From Bradyrhizobium sp. (lineage in GTDB: Bacteria > Pseudomonadota > Alphaproteobacteria > Rhizobiales > Xanthobacteraceae): a stretch of 64,000 nucleotides of DNA. The DNA is taken from the NCBI RefSeq assembly GCF_004799405.1, contig NZ_SSMW01000158.1, forward strand, positions 1 through 64,000, read 5' to 3'. A program made the translations under genes and the position numbers. Below, one piece after another: positions 48,953 through 57,429 of this stretch. The notes below the pieces were generated by a model that saw only the letters and a program-made list of their open reading frames with translations, was not told the origin of the DNA and ran no database searches. The stretch's first letter is position 1; each line of letters opens with the position of its first letter.

Positions 48953-49918
48953 CTATAGATCGCTGCGCGGATTGTAGGGGTGTCCGTCGCGCCACTTTTG
49001 CATCAACGCCTCAAGTTCGGCATCGTTCCCGTCCGGCAACATGATGCGGGTGGTGACGAACAGGTCGCCGGCTCCGTCGGCTTTCGGCAGCCCCTTGCCC
49101 TTGAGGCGAAAAGTGCGGCCGCTCGAAGTGTTCTTCGGAATCGACAGTTCGACCGCGCTGCCGACCGTTGGCACGCGGACTTTGCCGCCGAGTACGGCTT
49201 CGTACAGCGTGATCGGCAGATCGACGCGCAGGTCGCTGCCGTCGACCTTGAAGAAGGGGTGCGGCGCGATGCTCACGGTGATCAGCAGATCGCCGGGCGG
49301 GTGACCGGGCGCGGTTTCGCCCTGCCCCTTCAGGCGGATCTGCTGGCCGGCGGTGACGCCGGCGGGAATCTTGACATTGAGTTCTTTGCCGGTCGGCAAC
49401 CGGACTCGCTTCTCTCCGCCTTTGACCGCCTCTTCCAGCGACACCGTCATGGCGACGGAAAGATCGAGATCGAGCGCGATGGCGCCGGGGTCGAATTCGA
49501 ACGTCGTGCCGCCACCCGGCCGCGCGCCACGTGCAGCGCCACCGAACATGCTGTTGAGGATGTCCTCGAAACCGGCGCCCCCGCCGAAGCCGCCGGGACC
49601 GCCGCTGCCGGTCCGGAAGGTATGGGTCTCGAAGCCGCCGCCGGGGGATGCTCCCCGCGCCCGCGGGTCGCCGCCGGGAAAGCCCTGAAAGCGCGGCTTG
49701 CCCTCGGCGTCGATCTCGCCGCGATCGAACTGCTTGCGCTTGTCCTCGTCGCCGATGATTTCGTTGGCCGAATTGATCTCGGAAAAACGCGCCGCGGATT
49801 TCGGATCGTTCTTGTTGTTGTCGGGGTGATGCTTCTTGGCAAGCTTGCGATAGGCGCTCTTGATCGCCGCAGCGCTGGCGCCCCGCGGCACCCCCAAGAC
49901 CTCATAGGGGTCGCGCAT
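48953..49918 (-). CDS. DnaJ/CbpA-type co-chaperone (321 aa)
   Basis: An N-terminal J domain (RDPYEVLGVPRGASAAAIKS, then the HPD motif in KKHHPDNNKND) is followed by a long Gly/Phe-rich linker (GGPGGFGGGAGFEDILNSMF). Two C-terminal substrate-binding repeats follow (VSLEEAVKGGEKRVRLPTGK, LKGQGETAPGHPPGDLLITV, HPFFKVDGSDLRVDLPITLY). The cysteine-rich zinc domain of canonical DnaJ is absent, so this is a CbpA-type co-chaperone that stimulates DnaK. It is convergent with the anti-sigma gene across a 270-bp gap. Confidence 0.9.
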   Translation of the reverse strand: MRDPYEVLGVPRGASAAAIKSAYRKLAKKHHPDNNKNDPKSAARFSEINSANEIIGDEDKRKQFDRGEIDAEGKPRFQGFPGGDPRARGASPGGGFETHTFRTGSGGPGGFGGGAGFEDILNSMFGGAARGARPGGGTTFEFDPGAIALDLDLSVAMTVSLEEAVKGGEKRVRLPTGKELNVKIPAGVTAGQQIRLKGQGETAPGHPPGDLLITVSIAPHPFFKVDGSDLRVDLPITLYEAVLGGKVRVPTVGSAVELSIPKNTSSGRTFRLKGKGLPKADGAGDLFVTTRIMLPDGNDAELEALMQKWRDGHPYNPRSDL

Positions 49919-50024
49919 CCGTCACGTCTCCTTCAGGGAATCAAAAATGGGTGGGCTTGCAGCCCTTGGCCTTCATCTGGGGTCTTCGTGGCATTTTTGC
50001 AACGGCAGCCTGTGCCCCGGAAAG

Positions 50025-50447
50025 TCAGCTCTGCCGCCACGGCTTCAGGGTATGGATCTCCCATCGGCCCTGGCTGGACTGGCACGCCGCCCCCTGCAGC
50101 CAGCTCTCCGAACGGCCGTTGACGTAGCTTGCCAGAAAATCCCGGCAGGTGCGTCCCTCCGAGACATAGGCCTGGGCCAGTGGCGTCACCGAACCCCGCG
50201 CGCCGGTCTCGGGGTTTTCCCAGGGCTGGCTGGAATCCTTGTCGCCCTTGGTCAGCACGTCGGAAGCGGCGTTGCGGGCAAAGGCCAGATCGCCCTCGGT
50301 GGGCGCAGGTCCGGGCGCCGAGCCCAGCGAACCCGTAATGTCCCTGTCGTCCATCCTGGCAAAGGAGTTGTCGGTGCGGGACAGGCTGCAACCGCCCGAG
50401 CTCAGGCCGATTAGAATCAATGTCATCACGGCGCCCGCCGGCCGCAT
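50025..50447 (-). CDS. RT0821/Lpp0805-like surface lipoprotein (140 aa)
   Basis: A hydrophobic signal (GAVMTLILIGLSSGGC) carries a lipobox-like GGC. The mature part has SSQPWENPETGARGSVTPLA and RTCRDFLASYVNGRSESWLQ, then GAACQSSQGRWEIHTLKPWR. This is the RT0821/Lpp0805 family of small alphaproteobacterial surface proteins (17-kDa-antigen-like). It is probably outer-membrane-linked; function unknown. The start is unsure: ATG at 50447 or an ATG 21 bp downstream at 50426. It is divergent from pdxH. Confidence 0.8.
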   Translation of the reverse strand: MRPAGAVMTLILIGLSSGGCSLSRTDNSFARMDDRDITGSLGSAPGPAPTEGDLAFARNAASDVLTKGDKDSSQPWENPETGARGSVTPLAQAYVSEGRTCRDFLASYVNGRSESWLQGAACQSSQGRWEIHTLKPWRQS

Positions 50448-50557
50448 CGCCGATAGGCCAACGCGTCCCCATGTCTTATATAGGCTGGGCCTATACGGAC
50501 TGGGCCCGGACTGGGGCCGCAACTGGACCGCGGGCGGACGCAACTTTGGACTCCAAC

Positions 50558-51199
50558 ATGACCGACACGACCTCCATCAAACACCCAACATCGTTAACAT
50601 CCGGTGATTTCACCGCGGCCGAGGAGCCGTTTGCGCTGTTCGAGGAGTGGTTCGCGGAAGCCGTGAAGGCCGAACCCAACGATCCCACCGCCATGTCGCT
50701 CGCCACCGTCGACGCCGACGGCTTGCCGGACCTGCGGATGGTGCTGATGAAGGGCTATGACGCCGATGGTTTCGTGTTTTACAGCCATATCGCCAGCCCC
50801 AAGGGCCGCGAACTCGCCGCGAATCCCAAGGCGGCATTGCTGTTTCACTGGAAGTCGCTGCGCCGGCAGGTGCGCATCCGCGGCAACGTGTCGCCGGTAA
50901 CCGAGGCTGAAGCCGACGCCTATTTCGCCACCCGGCCGAAACAGGCCCAGATCGGCGCCTGGGCCAGCAAGCAATCGCAGCCGCTGGAAAGCCGTTTTGC
51001 GTTCGAACAAGCCATTGCAAAGGTCGCCGCCAAACACATCGTCGGCGAGGTGCCGCGGCCTCCGGGCTGGAGCGGCTGGCGGGTTGCGCCGGCGCAGTTC
51101 GAATTCTGGCACGACCGCCCGTTCCGCCTGCACGACCGCATCGAGTTTCGCCGCGCCGCGCCCGACCAGCCGTGGGCCAAGACGCGGCTTTATCCCTGA
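50558..51199 (+). CDS. pdxH: Pyridoxamine 5'-phosphate oxidase
   Basis: A 213-residue FMN enzyme making pyridoxal 5'-phosphate. TAMSLATVDADGLPDLRMVL, then MKGYDADGFVFYSHIASPKG and RELAANPKAALLFHWKSLRR are the FMN-binding core, and the end has RIEFRRAAPDQPWAKTRLYP, the family C-terminus. The ATG at 50558 follows a ribosome site poorly; the frame upstream to 50420 has no similarity. It is divergent from the surface-lipoprotein gene. Confidence 0.95.
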   Translation: MTDTTSIKHPTSLTSGDFTAAEEPFALFEEWFAEAVKAEPNDPTAMSLATVDADGLPDLRMVLMKGYDADGFVFYSHIASPKGRELAANPKAALLFHWKSLRRQVRIRGNVSPVTEAEADAYFATRPKQAQIGAWASKQSQPLESRFAFEQAIAKVAAKHIVGEVPRPPGWSGWRVAPAQFEFWHDRPFRLHDRIEFRRAAPDQPWAKTRLYP

Positions 51200-51222
51200 T
51201 GCCGAAAGCCTGAAGGACCGCC

Positions 51223-51975
51223 ATGCCGACTTCCGCCAATACGCCGCGGCGTACGTTGCTTCTGACCGGAGCCAGCCGCGGCATCGGCCATGCCACCGTG
51301 ATCCGGTTCTCCAGCGCGGGCTGGCGCGTCATCACCTGTTCGCGGCATCCCTTCCCTGAGGAATGCCCGTGGGGCGCCGGCCCCGAGGATCACATCCAGG
51401 TCGACCTTGCCGACCATGCCGACACCACGCGGGCGATTTCGGAAATCCGCCGGCGGCTGGAAAGCGGCGAACTGCACGCGCTGGTCAACAACGCCGCGAT
51501 TTCGCCCAAGGCCGAAGGCGGCGGAAGGCTCGGCTCGGTCGATACCGATATCGACACCTGGAGCCATGTGTTCCGGGTGAATTTCTTCGCCCCCATCATG
51601 ATGGCGCGCGGACTGATCGAGGAATTGAAGGCCGCGAGGGGCTCGGTGGTCAACGTCACCTCGATCGCGGGTTCGCGGGTGCACCCGTTCGCGGGCGCGG
51701 CCTATGCGACTTCCAAGGCGGCGCTGGCCTCGCTCACCCGCGAAATGGCGTCGGATTTCGGCCGGGTCGGCGTCCGCGTCAATTCGATCGCGCCGGGCGA
51801 GATCGACACCTCGATCCTGTCGCCAGGGACCGAGAAGATCGTCGAGCAGCAGATTCCGCTGCACCGGCTCGGCACACCGGACGAGGTGGCGAAGATCATC
51901 TATGTGCTGTGCACGGAGACGAGCTCTTACGTCAACGGCGCCGAAATCCATATCAACGGCGGCCAGCACGTTTAA
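51223..51975 (+). CDS. SDR-family oxidoreductase (250 aa)
   Basis: The Rossmann motif is LLLTGASRGIGHATVIRFSS. ALVNNAAISP is the usual mid-motif, and the catalytic Ser-Tyr-Lys set is in NVTSIAGSRVHPFAGAAYAT followed by SKAALASL. The C-terminus has SSYVNGAEIHINGGQHV. It is a classical short-chain dehydrogenase or reductase; the NAD(P) preference and substrate are not clear. It lies 23 bp after pdxH, so they may be co-transcribed. Confidence 0.9.
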   Translation: MPTSANTPRRTLLLTGASRGIGHATVIRFSSAGWRVITCSRHPFPEECPWGAGPEDHIQVDLADHADTTRAISEIRRRLESGELHALVNNAAISPKAEGGGRLGSVDTDIDTWSHVFRVNFFAPIMMARGLIEELKAARGSVVNVTSIAGSRVHPFAGAAYATSKAALASLTREMASDFGRVGVRVNSIAPGEIDTSILSPGTEKIVEQQIPLHRLGTPDEVAKIIYVLCTETSSYVNGAEIHINGGQHV

Positions 51976-51976
51976 T

Positions 51977-52019
51977 CGTCATTCCGGGCCTGCGCCAATC
52001 GGCGCATCCGGGAATGACG
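51977..52019. repeat. Palindromic hairpin (fifth family)
   Basis: CGTCATTCCGGG (51977-51988) pairs with CCCGGAATGACG-type sequence at about 52008-52019, leaving TGCGCC/GGCGCA as an inner stem. It lies between the SDR gene and a convergent small gene and probably marks the end of both transcripts. Confidence 0.6.
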
Positions 52020-52031
52020 GGCGTTGGAAAT

Positions 52032-52265
52032 TCAATCCGCGTAAGACTTGCGTGGCATATCGCGCAGCGGCGGCGCCTTGAAATTCTTGAAATTGAAGGC
52101 GCTGGAGCATTCGTCCTCGCTCTCGCCCTCCAATAGCGCCGCGCCGCAGTACCGGCAGGCCCGCGCCGAGATCGCAAGCGCCTTGCCGGCCGCGTTGCGT
52201 CCGGCCTGATAGCGTGCGAAATCGACCACGACATTTCTTCCGGGCGTTATGACTTTTTCAACCAT
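52032..52265 (-). CDS. Small hypothetical protein with a CxxC pair (77 aa)
   Basis: MVEKVITPGRNVVVDFARYQ, AGRNAAGKALAISARACRYC, GAALLEGESEDECSS and the tail RDMPRKSYAD. The CRYC pair plus a later Cys suggests a small metal or redox site. GAGGA lies 5 nt before the ATG at 52265. I do not recognise a family beyond similar short proteins in related genomes. It follows corA in the same direction with a 124-bp gap. Confidence 0.65.
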   Translation of the reverse strand: MVEKVITPGRNVVVDFARYQAGRNAAGKALAISARACRYCGAALLEGESEDECSSAFNFKNFKAPPLRDMPRKSYAD

Positions 52266-52389
52266 TGTATCCTCGCCGCGTGAGCCGGCGTTATCGCAGA
52301 AAGGCGTCGCGTAAAGGTTCAGCCCAACGCTCAAATTTTAGCAGAGAAATTGAGGCAGCGGTTGACGGTCGCGGGTATCCGCACCGGGT

Positions 52390-53370
52390 CTACAACCACT
52401 TCTTCCACTTGAAAAACACATAAGGCCCGACCGCGGCCAGCAGCATCATGACCAGGGCAATCGGGTAGCCGTGCTCCCATTCCAGCTCCGGCATCAGCTT
52501 GAAATTCATGCCGTAGATCGATGCGATCAGGGTCGGCGGCATCAGCACCACCGCCATTACCGAAAACAGCTTGATGATGTTGTTCTGCTCGAGATTGACG
52601 ACGCCGAGCATGGCGTCCAGCACGAAGGTGATCTTGTTGGAGAGATAGGAAGCGTGGTCGGTAAGGGAGGCGACGTCGCGTTGCATGGTCTTGAGCTGCG
52701 CGCGCATCTCCTTCGACCATTTGACGCTGTCGGCTTCGGCGGTGACGAAGGTGACGAGGCGGCCGATCGAGACCAGGCTCTCGCGCACCTTGGAGGTCAA
52801 ATCGCCCTTGCGCCCGATCGCGATCAGGATGTCGGAATAGCGCTTGGCATGGCCGGTGCGCGCGGCACCCTCGGGCTCGAAGATGGCGTGGCTGACCGCG
52901 TCGACGTCGGCGCCGGCGCGCTCCAGAATGTCGGCACAGCGGTCGATCACGGCATCCAGCAGTTCCAGAAGCACGGTCTCGCCGTTGATGCCGGCTGCAG
53001 CGCTGCGCGCCAGCTTGTTCTCCACCAGCGTGAACGGTTTCGGCACGTCGTAGCGCACCGTCACCAAGCGATGGCCGGACAGGATGAAGGTGACGGGCGT
53101 GATCCGGGGCGATTCGGTGTCGGCCGCGCACATCAGGCTGGCGGTCATGTAGCGGGCGCCGTTCTCGACATAGAGCCGGCTGGAAATCTCGATCTCCTGC
53201 ATGTCCTCGCGGGTCGGCACCGCGATGCCGGCAAGCCCCTCCACGGCCTGATCCTCGGCCGCGGTCGGCTTGACCATGTCGATCCACACCGCGTTCGGCG
53301 GCAGGGCGGCAAGATCGACGGAGCCGGCCTTCTTCAGCGAGGATTCGGCAGGGACGAACACCGAGAACAT
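52390..53370 (-). CDS. corA: CorA-type magnesium transporter (326 aa)
   Basis: A soluble N-terminal part (VWIDMVKPTAAEDQAVEGLA and onward) with a long stalk helix (MRAQLKTMQRDVASLTDHAS) is followed by two C-terminal transmembrane helices. The signature SIYGMNFKLMPEL (GMN) lies between them. The protein should form a pentamer carrying Mg2+ (or Co2+/Ni2+) across the inner membrane. The ATG at 53370 follows GGAG by 6 nt, so I prefer it to one at 53385. Confidence 0.92.
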   Translation of the reverse strand: MFSVFVPAESSLKKAGSVDLAALPPNAVWIDMVKPTAAEDQAVEGLAGIAVPTREDMQEIEISSRLYVENGARYMTASLMCAADTESPRITPVTFILSGHRLVTVRYDVPKPFTLVENKLARSAAAGINGETVLLELLDAVIDRCADILERAGADVDAVSHAIFEPEGAARTGHAKRYSDILIAIGRKGDLTSKVRESLVSIGRLVTFVTAEADSVKWSKEMRAQLKTMQRDVASLTDHASYLSNKITFVLDAMLGVVNLEQNNIIKLFSVMAVVLMPPTLIASIYGMNFKLMPELEWEHGYPIALVMMLLAAVGPYVFFKWKKWL

Positions 53371-53710
53371 GGCGGACTCCGGCAAATTGCGCGCGAAGCC
53401 TACCCAACAGGAATTAGCTCGATTCTGGCAAGCGCTTCATCGCCATGACAGCCCCGGCAGGTGTCATTTGCGGCAACCGAATGGCAGCCGCGTGGCCTGG
53501 ATTCGGCAGGCAGGGTGGCCGTGCCCAAAAATGAGCCGTAAATGCAAGACCTGAGGCAAAAAGGCCACAGGGACAATCCCGCATTGCGGGACAGCCATCT
53601 AAACACTGGAATTGCGGCCGATTTCGGCGATAATGGGCTTAACAGAATCGTGGTGCTTGGGGCGTAATATCGACGCCGCGAGCGCAAAGCCTTTCGATTG
53701 GAAGTATGCA

Positions 53711-54388
53711 ATGTCGTCGCTGAAAGTAAAACTGGGAGTTCTCGCTGCCGCCTTGCTGCTATCGGGCTGCATGGAGGCCACGACCTATGAAGCGACCAAT
53801 CAGGCCAACTTCAAGCCGCGCGACAAGGAATTGCTGGCGAAGATTCGCTACACCAACGTTCCCGTAGCCGAACCGTTCCGCCGCGCCATCGTCGACTATC
53901 ATCGCAAGGAAGCGCCCGGTTCGATCGTGGTCGATTCCGACAATCACTATCTTTATTACGTGCTCAATGACGGCAAGGCGATCCGCTACGGCATCACCGT
54001 CGGCGAGGAAGCGATGGCGTGGTCGGGCATCGCCAAGATCGGCAGCATGACCGAGTGGCCGCCCTGGCATCCGACCAAGAGCGAAATCGAACGGCTCGGC
54101 GTTCCCACTTTCGTGCCGCCGGGACCGGACAATCCGATGGGGTCGCGCGCGCTGTATCTCTACTCCGGCGGCAAGGACACCCTGTTCCGGATTCACGGCA
54201 CCAACCAGCCGGAATACATCGGCGCGTCGATCTCCTCCGGCTGCATCCGGATGACGAACGAGGACGTGATCGATCTGTACAACCGGGTGAAGATGGGCAC
54301 CATTGTCGTGGTGCTGGAGCCGCATCATGGCGACTCGCCGTTCAATTCGACCCTGGCGTTGCAGGGCGGCGGCAGCTCGGTGCAGTGA
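53711..54388 (+). CDS. L,D-transpeptidase lipoprotein (YkuD family, 225 aa)
   Basis: A lipoprotein signal (LGVLAAALLLSGCMEA) is followed by the YkuD catalytic domain with LYYVLNDGKAIRYGITVGEE, FRIHGTNQPEYIGASISSGC and IRMTNEDVIDLYNRVKMGT. The HGTNQP and SSGCIRM segments hold the His and nucleophile Cys that form 3-3 peptidoglycan cross-links or attach lipoproteins. GGAAG precedes the ATG at 53711. It ends just before a terminator that also serves the convergent extensin-like gene. Confidence 0.92.
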   Translation: MSSLKVKLGVLAAALLLSGCMEATTYEATNQANFKPRDKELLAKIRYTNVPVAEPFRRAIVDYHRKEAPGSIVVDSDNHYLYYVLNDGKAIRYGITVGEEAMAWSGIAKIGSMTEWPPWHPTKSEIERLGVPTFVPPGPDNPMGSRALYLYSGGKDTLFRIHGTNQPEYIGASISSGCIRMTNEDVIDLYNRVKMGTIVVVLEPHHGDSPFNSTLALQGGGSSVQ

Positions 54389-54420
54389 TCTCGTAACCGA
54401 CAGCGCGTCACGATAAATAA

Positions 54421-54448
54421 AAGCGCCGGTTTACCGGCGCTTTTTTGT
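54421..54448. terminator. Bidirectional terminator overlapping a stop codon
   Basis: AAGCGCCGGT (54421-54430) and ACCGGCGCTT (54433-54442) form a near-perfect stem followed by T6 on the plus strand. On the minus strand the hairpin contains the last codons and the TAA (54431-54433) of the extensin-like gene. Confidence 0.8.
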
Positions 54449-55459
54449 TGGCGGCGGCGGGGTATCGCTGGGCTGCGGCGTTGCGGCAGCGTCGGGTTTG
54501 GCGGCAGCTTCGCTCGGCGGCGCCTCGGCCGGCCGCTCCGCCGGCAATAGCGGCGCGACCTGCGGCAGCGGGTCCCACACGTTCCATTGGCAGATCTTGT
54601 AGTTGTTGTGCCGCTCCATCAGGTCGAGGTGGATGTGGTCCTCGTGATACCAGTCCGAGCCCGGTCCCAGCACCGTCGAAAACCTTGCGCACACCGAATG
54701 CAGCACGCTCTCGCGCAATTCGCGCGACACGTTGCGGTCGGTGAACGAAACCGATCGGCCGTCGGCCAGTTTGAGGGCGCGAACGTCGAGCGCATTGGCC
54801 CGGCCGTGCTCGGACAATAACGCGCCGGCAACGCGGTTGCGGCCGCGGCATTCGAACGAGTCGAAATTGTCGAGGTCGCTGATGGTGCTGCCGAGGCTGG
54901 CCGCCAGCGGCGCCATGTCGGTGCGGATCCAGTCGGCGACCGCCGACGCCATGGCGCAGCGCAGGATCGCCGCGGGCTTCAGCGCCACCCGATTTTTGTC
55001 CGGCAGCAGCACCGCCTCCAGCCGGACCAGGTCCTCGCCGCCGCAACCGCCGGGGCCATGGATGTCGGGAATGCTGGGGGCGACGGCAATGGCATCCGAC
55101 AGCGCCAGCCGGCAGGCAGAGGGCGGCGCGGGCGCGGCCTGCTCGGAGGCGGGCTTGTCGGCTTCCGGGGACGCCTGTTTTGCCGCCGCGGGCTTGTCGA
55201 TTTCGATCGCCGGGGCATCCGCCGGCCGCGGCTTCGGCAGTGGCACCGATGCCGGCAACAGGGCCCCGCGCAGCCTCGGCCGGCGCTGCCCGAACAAGTC
55301 GCTCCACACCCCCTGATCGGACTTCCGCGCCACCGCGGGGTCGCCTGGCGCGCAGAACACCAGCAGCAGGGCGACCCCGGCGGTAACCATTGCCCTTTCG
55401 CCGCAGGCCGGGACGTCAAAAGGCCATTTGCGGCTCGCTTTCCCCGCGCTAAAGTTCAT
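54431..55459 (-). CDS. Extensin-like C-terminal domain protein, secreted
   Basis: A signal-type segment (MVTAGVALLLVFCAPGDPAV) is followed by a Pro/Ala-rich linker. The Extensin_C domain then has RLALSDAIAVAPSIPDIHGP, SFECRGRNRVAGALLSEHGR, ANALDVRALKLADG, and SDWYHEDHIHLDL with conserved His/Asp. The C-terminal tail is Pro/Ala-rich (ERPAEAPPSEAAAKPDAAAT). The domain resembles metal-dependent murein peptidases, so envelope remodelling is possible. I place the start at 55459 (AGGA 6 nt upstream); the ATG at 55390 would give a tighter signal peptide and leave more room for the divergent promoter. Confidence 0.8.
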   Translation of the reverse strand: MNFSAGKASRKWPFDVPACGERAMVTAGVALLLVFCAPGDPAVARKSDQGVWSDLFGQRRPRLRGALLPASVPLPKPRPADAPAIEIDKPAAAKQASPEADKPASEQAAPAPPSACRLALSDAIAVAPSIPDIHGPGGCGGEDLVRLEAVLLPDKNRVALKPAAILRCAMASAVADWIRTDMAPLAASLGSTISDLDNFDSFECRGRNRVAGALLSEHGRANALDVRALKLADGRSVSFTDRNVSRELRESVLHSVCARFSTVLGPGSDWYHEDHIHLDLMERHNNYKICQWNVWDPLPQVAPLLPAERPAEAPPSEAAAKPDAAATPQPSDTPPPPTKKRR

Positions 55460-55514
55460 GGCAATTCCTAAGAGATCGGCGACAAGCGATAACACCATCG
55501 GGAGGAACGTACGT

Positions 55515-57143
55515 ATGCTCGGTTTGATGCAAGACTGGCCTTTGCTTTGCCACCGGATTATCGAGCACGCGGCGACAGTTCATGGCACGCAAGAGGTCGT
55601 CACGCGGTCGGTCGAAGGTCCCATCCATCGCACCAATTACGCCGAAATCCGCGACCGCGCCGTGAAGGTCTCGCAGCGGCTCGATCGCGACGGCATCAAG
55701 CTCGGTGACCGCGTCGCCACCATCGCATGGAACACCTGGCGGCATCTCGAGGCATGGTACGGCATCATGGGCATCGGCGCCATTTGCCACACCGTCAACC
55801 CGCGGCTGTTCCCCGACCAGATTGCCTGGATCATCAACCATGCCGAAGACCGCGTGGTGATGGTGGACATCACCTTCGTGCCGATGCTGGAAAAGATCGC
55901 CGACAAGCTGCCGAGCGTGGAGCGCTACATCGTGTTCACCGAGAAGGCGCATATGCCGGAAACCACGCTGAAGAATGCGGTCGCCTATGAGGACTGGATC
56001 GCGCAGGCGGACGGCAATTTCAAGTGGAAGACCTTCGACGAAAACACCGCGGCCGCGATGTGCTACACCTCGGGCACCACAGGCGACCCGAAGGGCGTGC
56101 TGTATTCGCATCGCTCCAACGTACTCCATGCGCTGATGGCCAACACCGGCGATTCGCTGGGCGCCAATGCCGGGGATACCATGCTGCCGGTGGTTCCGCT
56201 GTTCCACGCCAATAGCTGGGGCATCGCCTTCTCGGCGCCTTCGATGGGCACCAAGCTGGTGCTGCCCGGCGCCAAGCTCGACGGCGCGTCGGTGTTCGAA
56301 CTGCTGGATACCGAGAAGGTGACGCATACCGCCGGGGTTCCGACGGTGTGGCTGATGCTGCTCAATCATATCGCCGCCAACAGGCTGAAACTGCCCCACT
56401 TGAGATTCGTGGTGTGCGGCGGCTCGGCCATGCCGCGCTCGATGATCAAGGCGTTCGTCGACATGGGGGTCACGGTGCGCCATGCCTGGGGCATGACCGA
56501 GATGAGCCCGATCGGCACGCTTGCCGCGCTGAAACCGCCGTTTGCCGAACTGCAAGGCGAGGCCCGGCTCGATATCCTGCAGACCCAGGGCTATCCGCCG
56601 TTCGGCGTTCAGATGAAGATCACCGACGATGCCGGCAAGGACCTGCCATGGGACGGCAAGACCTTCGGCCGGCTGAAGGTGGCAGGCCCGGCGGTATCGA
56701 AGGCTTACTTCCGCGTCGATACCGAGATTCTCGACAAGGACGGCTATTTCGACACCGGCGACGTCGCCACCATCGACCAGTATGGCTACATGCGGATCAC
56801 CGATCGCTCAAAGGACGTGATCAAGTCCGGCGGCGAGTGGATTTCGTCGATTGATCTGGAAAATCTCGCGGTCGGACATCCCGCGGTCGCCGAAGCCGCG
56901 GTGATCGGCATCCATCACCCCAAATGGGACGAGCGGCCGCTCCTGATCGTTCAGCTCAAGCCGGGCCAGACCGCGACACGGGAAGACATCCTGAAATTCA
57001 TGGACGGCAAGATCGCCAAATGGTGGATGCCGGATGACGTCGTGTTCGTCGAGGGCATTCCCCACACCGCCACCGGCAAGATCCTCAAGACCGCGCTGCG
57101 CGATACGTTCAAGGCCTATCGTTTCCCCAACGCCGCGGCGTAG
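55515..57143 (+). CDS. Acyl-CoA synthetase, DmdB-like (3-methylthiopropionyl-CoA ligase type, 542 aa)
   Basis: An adenylate-forming ligase: AMP-binding signature AAMCYTSGTTGDPKGVLYSH, A5-type HAWGMTEMSPIGT, DGYFDTGDVATIDQYGYMRI and the C-terminal lysine motif TATGKILKTALRD. The sequence resembles long-chain and methylthiopropionyl-CoA ligases. GGAGG lies 9 nt before the ATG at 55515. It is divergent from the extensin-like gene. It activates a carboxylic acid with ATP and CoA; together with the DmdC-like dehydrogenase at 7211 a sulfur-compound pathway is conceivable but unproven. Confidence 0.88.
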   Translation: MLGLMQDWPLLCHRIIEHAATVHGTQEVVTRSVEGPIHRTNYAEIRDRAVKVSQRLDRDGIKLGDRVATIAWNTWRHLEAWYGIMGIGAICHTVNPRLFPDQIAWIINHAEDRVVMVDITFVPMLEKIADKLPSVERYIVFTEKAHMPETTLKNAVAYEDWIAQADGNFKWKTFDENTAAAMCYTSGTTGDPKGVLYSHRSNVLHALMANTGDSLGANAGDTMLPVVPLFHANSWGIAFSAPSMGTKLVLPGAKLDGASVFELLDTEKVTHTAGVPTVWLMLLNHIAANRLKLPHLRFVVCGGSAMPRSMIKAFVDMGVTVRHAWGMTEMSPIGTLAALKPPFAELQGEARLDILQTQGYPPFGVQMKITDDAGKDLPWDGKTFGRLKVAGPAVSKAYFRVDTEILDKDGYFDTGDVATIDQYGYMRITDRSKDVIKSGGEWISSIDLENLAVGHPAVAEAAVIGIHHPKWDERPLLIVQLKPGQTATREDILKFMDGKIAKWWMPDDVVFVEGIPHTATGKILKTALRDTFKAYRFPNAAA

Positions 57144-57152
57144 GGCCCTTAA

Positions 57153-57296
57153 CCTCTCCCCGCCTGCGGGGAGAGGGCGGATCGCGACGCGATCCGGGTG
57201 AGGGGGCACCGCGCCCACGTCATCGTCAGAACTCACGAATGCAGCCCCTCACCCGACCCTCTCTCCGCAAAAGCGGGGCGAGGGAGAAGAACGTCC
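57153..57296. repeat. Cluster of CTCTCCCCGC-type palindromes (sixth family)
   Basis: CCTCTCCCCGCCTGCGGGGA with GAGAGG forms a hairpin at 57153-57176. CGGATCGCGACGCGATCCGG forms a second one after it (57178-57197). An inverted partner, CCCTCACCCGACCCTCTCTC then CGCAAAAGCGGGGCGAGGG, lies at about 57244-57293. Non-coding. Confidence 0.65.
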
Positions 57297-57429
57297 GGTA
57301 CCCTTCGCCACGGCACGAACATGGCAGCCAAAGTCCCTTGAATTCGCCGCAGGTCCGTGGTCTCAAACGGGCCAGTTTGCAGCCCGGCGCGTGTCGCCGG
57401 CCAGGTTCCAACCCGGCAGAATTGAAGCG

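Noticed and set aside
48980..50122. Plus-strand frame opposite the DnaJ-type gene
   Set aside because: Shadow of a Gly-rich coding sequence; no domain recognisable.
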